Shown: positions 6,640 to 11,915 of the stretch, one piece after another
How positions within the stretch are numbered: position 1 is the first letter of the stretch
Layout: the number at the start of each line of letters is the position of its first letter
DNA from: JBBRYK01 sp038237665
GTDB taxonomy: Bacteria; Actinomycetota; Thermoleophilia; Gaiellales; Gaiellaceae
DNA: 11,915 nt
Reading direction: 5' to 3'
Assembly: GCA_038237665.1 (NCBI GenBank)
Contig: JBBRYK010000083.1
Span: 1 to 11,915, forward strand
Notes under the pieces: generated by a model
Seen by the model: only the letters and a program-made list of their open reading frames with translations
What the model was told of the DNA's origin: nothing
Databases searched by the model: none
Made by a program: the position numbers and the translations under genes

Positions 6640-8436
6640 ATGCGAATTCACCGCAGCCGAGTCCGTGCCTTGATCCTGACCGGGCTGTGCGCGCTCGCTG
6701 CCGCCGGGGTCGCCGGATCGGCGCCCTCGTCCGCCCCGGTCGGCCCTGCCACCTCGACCGGCACAGGCGGCGCCTCCGCCACCGTCGAACGGCTGGCCAC
6801 GCAGGCCGCGGTGGCGACCTTGCGCAAGGGTGGCAACGCCGTCGACGCCGCCGTCACCGCCGCGGCGGTGCTAGGTGTTACGGAGCCCTTCTCCTGCGGC
6901 GTCGGCGGCGGCGGATTCATGGTCGTCTACACGCCCGGCGGCGCCGGCAGGCATCCGCACGTCTACACGATCGACAGCCGCGAGAAGGCGCCCGCGGCGA
7001 TGACGCCGACCTCCTTCATCGAGAACGGAACGCCTCTCCCGTTCAGCGACGCGCGATACAGCGGGCTCTCCGTCGGCGTGCCCGGGACGGTGCGCGCGTG
7101 GAGCGATGCGCTGAAGAAGTTCGGGACGATCACGCTCGCGCAGGCGCTCGCGCCGGGAGCGAAGATCGCCCGCGACGGCTTCGAGGTCGACGCCGTCTTC
7201 AACGACCAGATCAACCAGAACGTCGACTACTTCGACGACGTTCCCGCGACCGCCGCGCTGTATCTCGACGCCGACGGTAGCGCCCGCGATATCGGCTCCA
7301 CCTTCCGCAACCCCGACCTCGCCAAGACCTACGACCTGATCGCGAAGGGGGGCGCGAACGCCTTCTACACCGGCGCGATCGCCGCAGCGATCGTGCAGGC
7401 CTCGACGCAGCCCCAACTGGCGCCATCGGCCAATCACAAGTTCCGTCAGGGAGTGATGACCACCGCGGACCTCGCCTCGTACGCCGCGCCGCAGCGCGCC
7501 CCGACGCACGTCCGCTATCGCGGGCTGGACGTGTTCGGGATGGGGCCGCCGTCGAGCGGCGGCTCCACCGTCGGCGAGGCGCTGAACATCCTCGAGGGAT
7601 ACCCGCTGTCGACGTTCCCCCGCGAGCAGGCACTGCACCTCTATCTCGAAGCCTCACGCTACGCGTTCGCCGACCGAGGCGCCTATCTCGGCGACCCCGA
7701 CTTCGTCAAAGTGCCGCTTCGGGGACTGCTCTCGAAGGATTTCGCGGGCACTCGGCGCGCGCTGATCGCCGACCGGGCGTCGCCGGGCGCCGTCCCTCCG
7801 GGAAACCCGCTGCCGTTCAACGGTGCTGCCGCGCTGCGCGGCGAAGCGTCCGTGACCGAGACCCGCGTTGGCACGACGACCCACATCACCACCTCCGACA
7901 AGCAGGGCGAGGTCGTCTCCTACACCTTCACGATCGAGTCGACGGGCGGCTCGGCGCTCGTCGTGCCCGGTTACGGCTTCCTGCTCAACAACGAGCTGAC
8001 CGACTTCAACTTCGACTCGGCGACCCACCCGAACCACGTGGAAGGCAACAAGCGGCCCCGCAGCTCGATGGCGCCGACAATCGTCCTGCAGAAGGGCAAG
8101 CCGCTGCTCGCGCTCGGCTCGCCCGGCGGCTCGACGATCATCACGACGGTGCTGCAGATCCTGGTCGACCGGCTCGATCTCGGCCTGACCCTGCCGCAGG
8201 CGATCGCCGACGCGCGCATCAGCCAGCGCAACGGCGCGACGACCTCATCTGAGGCGGCCTTCCTGCAAACGCCGCAGGCCTCGGCGCTGCTCGCGCGCGG
8301 ACACAAGTTCGGCGCGCCGGCCGAGATCGGCGCGGCGACAGGGATCGAGTTTCTCGGCGGCAACCGTACGCTCGCCGCCGCCGAGCCGGTGCGCCGCGGC
8401 GGTGGAAGCGCGCTGGTCGTGACGCCGGCGGGCTAG
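6640..8436 (+). CDS. ggt: Secreted gamma-glutamyltranspeptidase
   Basis: 598 residues from ATG 6640, close to the usual length. The start is chosen for the signal peptide MRIHRSRVRALILTGLCALA with small residues to about 32. Gamma-glutamyltranspeptidase removes or transfers the gamma-glutamyl group of glutathione and related peptides outside the cytoplasm. The proenzyme cuts itself in front of a threonine that becomes the nucleophile. Here that residue is Thr413, in GTTTHITTSDKQGEVVSYTF, giving a large subunit (~33-412) and a small one (413-598). Other conserved signatures are GGNAVDAAVTAAAVLGVTEP, GVGGGGFMVVY, DSREKAPA with glutamate-binding Arg114, PPSSGGSTV, LLNNELTDF and GSPGGS. All key motifs are intact. 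The likely role is use of glutathione-like or gamma-glutamyl peptides as a nitrogen and cysteine source. Actinobacteria often lack glutathione, so the substrate may be environmental. The gene appears to stand alone. Confidence 0.93.
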   Translation: MRIHRSRVRALILTGLCALAAAGVAGSAPSSAPVGPATSTGTGGASATVERLATQAAVATLRKGGNAVDAAVTAAAVLGVTEPFSCGVGGGGFMVVYTPGGAGRHPHVYTIDSREKAPAAMTPTSFIENGTPLPFSDARYSGLSVGVPGTVRAWSDALKKFGTITLAQALAPGAKIARDGFEVDAVFNDQINQNVDYFDDVPATAALYLDADGSARDIGSTFRNPDLAKTYDLIAKGGANAFYTGAIAAAIVQASTQPQLAPSANHKFRQGVMTTADLASYAAPQRAPTHVRYRGLDVFGMGPPSSGGSTVGEALNILEGYPLSTFPREQALHLYLEASRYAFADRGAYLGDPDFVKVPLRGLLSKDFAGTRRALIADRASPGAVPPGNPLPFNGAAALRGEASVTETRVGTTTHITTSDKQGEVVSYTFTIESTGGSALVVPGYGFLLNNELTDFNFDSATHPNHVEGNKRPRSSMAPTIVLQKGKPLLALGSPGGSTIITTVLQILVDRLDLGLTLPQAIADARISQRNGATTSSEAAFLQTPQASALLARGHKFGAPAEIGAATGIEFLGGNRTLAAAEPVRRGGGSALVVTPAG

Positions 8437-8468
8437 GTCGAGGCCGAGGGCTCTCCGTGGTGCCGTCG

Positions 8469-8474
8469 TACTCT
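8469..8474 (+). promoter_or_regulatory. Candidate -10 element for a leaderless transcript
   Basis: TACTCT fits the TANNNT pattern and ends seven bases before the GTG at 8482, which has no ribosome binding site. This spacing is typical of actinobacterial leaderless mRNAs that begin at the start codon. No clear -35 is seen. Confidence 0.35.
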
Positions 8475-8481
8475 TGTCGTT

Positions 8482-11070
8482 GTGCTCACGTGCCCCCGCT
8501 GCGGTCAAGAGAACCCCGACGGCTTCCGTTTCTGCGGCGCCTGTGCGGCTCTGTTGACGGAGGAATCGCCCGCGCCGCGCGAGGAGCGCAAGGTGGTCAC
8601 CGTTCTCTTCGCGGATCTGGTCGGCTTCACGAGCTGGGCCGAGCGACTCGACCCAGAGGACGTCCGCGCCACGCTCTCGCCCTACTATGCGCGCCTGCGC
8701 TCGGAGCTCGAACGGTTCGGCGGTACCGTGGAGAAGTTCATCGGCGACGCCGTGATGGCGCTCTTCGGCGCTCCGGTTGCCCATGAGGACGACCCCGAGC
8801 GAGCGGTGCGCGCGGCGCTCGCGATCCGCGACGCCATTGCGGAAGACGACGCCGATCTGCGGGTTCGGATCGCCGTCAACACCGGCGAAGCACTCGTCGC
8901 GCTCGGCGTCCGGCCGAGCGCGGGCGAGGGTATGGCCTCAGGCGACGTCGTCAACACGACCGCCCGCCTGCAGAGCGCAGCGCCCGCCAACGGCATCCTC
9001 GTCGGTGAGGCGACGTACCGCGCCACGGCCGGCGTCATCGAGTACCGCGAGGCGGATCCCGTGCGGGCGAAGGGGAAGAGCGACCTCCTGAGCGTGTGGG
9101 AGGCGGTCGCGGCGCGGTCCCGCGTCGCAGTCGACAGGGTCCAGGCGCAAACGCCCCTGGTCGGGCGAAAGGGCGAGCTCGACCTCCTCCTCGGCACGCT
9201 GCGGCGCGTTCGCCAGGAGCGAAGTCCGCAACTCGTGACGCTTGTCGGAGTACCCGGCATCGGCAAGAGCAGGCTGATCTTCGAGCTCTTTCAGGCGGTC
9301 AAGGCGGATCCGGAGCTGATCTTCTGGCGCCGTGGTCGCTCGCTTCCGTACGGCGAAGGCGTGACCTTCTGGGCGCTCGCGGAAATGGTCAAGGCGCACG
9401 CGGGCATTCTCGAGACGGACTCGGCCGAGGAGACCCGGGAGAAGCTTCGAAGCGCAGTCCTGGACGCCCTCGGCGATGCTGCCGACGCTTCCTGGGTCGA
9501 AGGGCACCTCCAGCCGCTCGTCGGCCTCGGCACGGAGAGCGAATTCGCGGAGCGCCGTGCGGAGAGCTTTGCCGCCTGGCGCCGCTTTTTCGAGGCGCTC
9601 GCCGAGCGGGACCTGCTCGTCCTCGTGTTCGAGGACCTGCACTGGGCCGACGACAACCTGCTCGACTTCGTCGACCACCTCGTGGACCGGGCGACGGGAG
9701 TCCCGATGCTCGTGGTGGGCACGGCTCGACCCGAATTGCTCGAGCGCCGGCCCGGCTGGGGCGGGGGCAAGCGGAACGCGCTGACGACCTCGCTCTCGGC
9801 CCTGACCGACGAGGAGACGGCGCGTCTCCTCGCGCTGCTCCTCGACAAAACCGTACTGCCGGCGGAGAGTCAGGCCGCCCTGCTCACGAGGGCCGGCGGC
9901 AACCCCCTCTACGCCGAGCAGTACGCTCGCCTGTTCGCGGAACGGGGGGAGGACGCCGAGCTACAGCTTCCCGAGAACATCCAGGGCATCGTCGCCGCGC
10001 GGCTCGACAGCCTGGGTCCCGAGGAGAAAGCGCAGCTTCAGGACGCGTCGGTGCTCGGAAAGGTGTTCTGGTCAGGAGCGCTCGCGTCGGTTGGCGGGGT
10101 CGACCGGTTCGAGGTCGAGGAGCGGCTGCATGCTCTCGAACGAAAGGAATTCGTCAGCCGGGAACGGCGCTCGTCCGTCGCCGACGGAGAGGAATACTCG
10201 TTCAGCCACACGCTGATTCGCGACGTTGCCTACGCGCAGATCCCCCGACGCGCCCGGGCCGAGAAGCACCGGCTCGCGGCCGAATGGCTCGAGTCGCTTT
10301 CCCTCGATCGAGGCGAGGACCAGGCCGAGATGATCGCCCACCACTATCTGAGCGCGCTCGAGCTGGCCCACGCCGCGGGCCAAGCGAGGCCGGAGCTGGA
10401 GGAGCGGGCACGCGTTGCCTTCCGCGCGGCCGGCGATCGCGCGTCGCGGCTGCACGCGGTTGCCGCGGCGGCCCGGTTCTACGAGGCGGCGCTCGAGCTC
10501 TGGCCGCACGACGATCCGGAGCGGCCGGAACTGCTCCTTCGGTACGGCAGGACGCGCCACGACGACCCCAGCCTCGACGCGCGGATTCTCGAGGAGGCGC
10601 ACGACGATCTGCTCGCCGAGGGGCATACGGGGGCTGCCGCCGAGGCGCAAGTCGTCCTCGCGAATGTTTGGTGGTCACGCGGCCGCCGAGAACGCGTGCT
10701 GGAGCACATGGATCGCGCAGTCCGGCTCGTCCGCTCCGAAAGCGATTCTTCGTCGAAGGCGTTCGTGCTGGCCAACGCCTCCCGATTCGCGATGCTCGCA
10801 GGGCAGAGCGAGCAGGCGATCGAGCTTGGCTCGGAGGCGTTGCGAATGGCCGAGGAACTGGGCCTCGAGGAGCTGCAGGCGGTCGCGCTGATGAAGATCG
10901 GCACGGCACGAGTCCAGGAGGGCGATCGCCGCGGGCTGGAAGAGCTCGAGCGGAGCTTCCAGATCGCCGAGGCGATCAACTCGCGAGCGCGCGTGGGAGC
11001 TGCACGAGCAGAGCCGCGCGTTGGCCGAGCGATTCGGCGTCGCGGCGGACATCCGCTGGGAGCGAGCTGA
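8482..11070 (+). CDS. Zinc-ribbon / class III cyclase / AAA ATPase / TPR regulator, frameshifted
   Basis: 862 residues as read from GTG 8482. The start is fixed by an N-terminal zinc ribbon, CPRCGQENPDGFRFCGAC (Cys4, 7, 18, 21). Residues ~36-205 form a class III nucleotide cyclase domain: metal-binding Asp45 (FADLVGFT) and Asp89 (EKFIGDAVMALFG), Lys in EKF, and the catalytic Asn and Arg in VVNTTARL. The usual purine-contact Asp or Thr a few residues before VVN appears to be Met, so the product nucleotide is uncertain. From ~225 there is an AAA/STAND-type ATPase: Walker A GVPGIGKS (Lys262) and Walker B VFEDLHWAD (Glu384, Asp385). From ~620 helical TPR-like repeats follow. After Ser834 (10981-10983) the frame is lost; the remaining 28 residues are nonsense, and the true continuation lies one frame over up to 11746. 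Restored, the chain would be about 1087 residues. Such proteins are cytoplasmic and thought to be signal-sensing; the signal is unknown here. Confidence 0.88.
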   Translation: MLTCPRCGQENPDGFRFCGACAALLTEESPAPREERKVVTVLFADLVGFTSWAERLDPEDVRATLSPYYARLRSELERFGGTVEKFIGDAVMALFGAPVAHEDDPERAVRAALAIRDAIAEDDADLRVRIAVNTGEALVALGVRPSAGEGMASGDVVNTTARLQSAAPANGILVGEATYRATAGVIEYREADPVRAKGKSDLLSVWEAVAARSRVAVDRVQAQTPLVGRKGELDLLLGTLRRVRQERSPQLVTLVGVPGIGKSRLIFELFQAVKADPELIFWRRGRSLPYGEGVTFWALAEMVKAHAGILETDSAEETREKLRSAVLDALGDAADASWVEGHLQPLVGLGTESEFAERRAESFAAWRRFFEALAERDLLVLVFEDLHWADDNLLDFVDHLVDRATGVPMLVVGTARPELLERRPGWGGGKRNALTTSLSALTDEETARLLALLLDKTVLPAESQAALLTRAGGNPLYAEQYARLFAERGEDAELQLPENIQGIVAARLDSLGPEEKAQLQDASVLGKVFWSGALASVGGVDRFEVEERLHALERKEFVSRERRSSVADGEEYSFSHTLIRDVAYAQIPRRARAEKHRLAAEWLESLSLDRGEDQAEMIAHHYLSALELAHAAGQARPELEERARVAFRAAGDRASRLHAVAAAARFYEAALELWPHDDPERPELLLRYGRTRHDDPSLDARILEEAHDDLLAEGHTGAAAEAQVVLANVWWSRGRRERVLEHMDRAVRLVRSESDSSSKAFVLANASRFAMLAGQSEQAIELGSEALRMAEELGLEELQAVALMKIGTARVQEGDRRGLEELERSFQIAEAINSRARVGAARAEPRVGRAIRRRGGHPLGAS

Positions 11071-11746
11071 GCGAGCGGCCTACTGTTACTACAGGGCCCT
11101 CTGGGACGAGGGCCTCGGCTTTGCGGACGATTTTATCGCGGAGTCCGAGGCGGGCTCGCCCCACTACCTGGAGAGCATTTGCCGTGGCATGCGGGGCCGC
11201 GTCCGGCTGGCTCGCGGCGATGTGGGCGGCGGGCGCGAGGATGCGGCGAAAGCGCTCGAGCTCGCACGCCTGGCGGACGAGCCACAGGTACTCGGCCCCG
11301 CGATCTCGCTCCAGGCGTGGATACTCGCAGATCCGAGCCTGGATTCTGGGGCCGGCGCGCTGGTGAGCGAGCTCCTGGCACTGTGGAGCGAGGGACGTCT
11401 CACAGGACTGTCGGCGGCGCTCGATGTCGCCTGGACCGTTCGGGCGCTGGGTCGTGAGCCGGATCTCCTCGAGCTCCTCGATCGCAAGGGGACGCTCACA
11501 CCGTGGTTCGAAGCAGCTCGGAGCGTGGCTTCGGGCGCTCTTCTCGAAGCCGCCGAGATCTGCGCGGAGATCGGCTCGCTTCCGGACGAGGCGTACGCAC
11601 GGCTTCGTTCCGCCGAGCTCTTTGCGCAGACGGGTCGGCGACCGGAGGCGGAGGCTCAGCTCGAGCTTGCCCTCGCCTTTTACCGCTCGGTCGGAGCGAC
11701 CGCATACACCCGCCAGGCGGAAGCGCTTCTGGCCGCTTCTGCGTAG
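11021..11746 (+). CDS. C-terminal TPR part of the cyclase/ATPase regulator, displaced frame
   Basis: The frame is open well before the TTG at 11021. Meaningful sequence begins at about 10985 (ERAWELHEQSRALAERFG) and runs to TAG 11744-11746, about 253 residues. It consists of paired amphipathic helices of the TPR type, such as YLESICRGMRGRVRLARGD and AEAQLELALAFYRS, and continues the repeat region of the gene starting at 8482. It is very unlikely to be an independent gene: it has no ribosome site and no complete domain of its own. At the junction one repeat appears to lack its first helix, so a small out-of-frame deletion fits better than a single-base error. Confidence 0.7.
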   Translation: MAERFGVAADIRWERAERAAYCYYRALWDEGLGFADDFIAESEAGSPHYLESICRGMRGRVRLARGDVGGGREDAAKALELARLADEPQVLGPAISLQAWILADPSLDSGAGALVSELLALWSEGRLTGLSAALDVAWTVRALGREPDLLELLDRKGTLTPWFEAARSVASGALLEAAEICAEIGSLPDEAYARLRSAELFAQTGRRPEAEAQLELALAFYRSVGATAYTRQAEALLAASA

Positions 11747-11762
11747 GGGACGGGTTGGTGCT

Positions 11763-11784
11763 CGCGCGTGCCGGGTGACGCGCG
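11763..11784 (+). terminator. Hairpin after the cyclase/ATPase gene
   Basis: CGCGCGT (11763-11769) and ACGCGCG (11778-11784) form a perfect 7-bp stem with an 8-base loop, 16 bases after the stop at 11746. No T-run follows, so it could stop transcription only weakly or by another mechanism. Confidence 0.3.
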
Positions 11785-11789
11785 CAGCC

Positions 11790-11830
11790 CAATACTGCAC
11801 CGGGATCGGCAATCGAAAAGTGCACCACCC
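11790..11830 (-). mobile_element. Possible end of an IS21-type insertion sequence
   Basis: Two similar units in the same direction, CAATACTGCACC (11790-11801) and CAATCGAAAAGTGCACC (11810-11826), are joined by GGGATCGG. Spaced repeats with GGCAAT and GTGCACC are familiar from the ends of IS21-family elements, where they are thought to be transposase binding sites. The orientation places the body of the element to the right, beyond the window. No istA or istB coding sequence can be recognised in the last 85 bases, where I see no other feature. This rests on pattern memory and is tentative. Confidence 0.35.
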
Positions 11831-11915
11831 GCGGCGCCGCTGATCGCGTCCGCCTCGTCTTCGAGGCTCGCTTGGTCGGTGTTGTCGAGCGAGGGGTGCG
11901 GAGGTGCGGAGCGCG

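Noticed and set aside
9096..11366. Very long + strand frame over the ATPase region
   Set aside because: Extremely Arg/Ala/Pro-rich and without motifs, whereas the overlapping frame holds Walker A and B motifs and TPR helices.

Overview
The window is high-GC DNA with every recognisable gene on the + strand. The content suggests an actinobacterium, probably of the Thermoleophilia/Solirubrobacterales type. The grounds are GC-rich third codon positions, GTG starts, a zinc-ribbon/cyclase/AAA-ATPase/TPR regulator, a small secreted GGxGxDxxx-repeat protein bounded by cysteines, and an ASST-family secreted protein. The taxonomic placement is inference.

Layout: (1) 1-1158, the 3' part of an arylsulfotransferase-family (ASST) gene, closed by a hairpin terminator candidate. 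(2) 1400 to about 5300, a tightly packed three-gene run. It starts with a secreted seven-bladed beta-propeller that has exactly one cysteine pair per blade. A TAATG overlap leads to a long protein that joins a MauE-like membrane domain, a thioredoxin-like domain (CDPC) and a very cysteine-rich C-terminal region preceded by a twin-arginine-like segment. Two bases later comes a secreted RTX-like repeat protein whose last part is displaced by a frameshift. (3) 5343-6441, a class II Fic protein with a C-terminal excisionase-like DNA-binding tail, a palindrome in front of it, and an 11-bp direct repeat on both sides. (4) 6440-6560, a possible minus-strand coding remnant. (5) 6640-8436, a secreted gamma-glutamyltranspeptidase. 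(6) 8482-11746, a class III cyclase/ATPase/TPR regulator broken by a frameshift near 10984. (7) 11763-11830, a hairpin and short repeats resembling the end of an IS21-type insertion sequence.

The most interesting part is region 2. Its order (propeller, MauE, thioredoxin, cysteine-rich exported part) matches the B-E-D-A order of methylamine dehydrogenase clusters, where MauE and MauD are needed to make the disulfide-rich small subunit. Here the last three parts are one reading frame, and no MauG-like enzyme or clear MauA homologue is visible. A self-contained module that makes a disulfide-rich secreted complex is a reasonable hypothesis, not a demonstrated function.

Two independent frameshifts in 12 kb mean that sequencing or assembly error must be considered before either gene is called a pseudogene.
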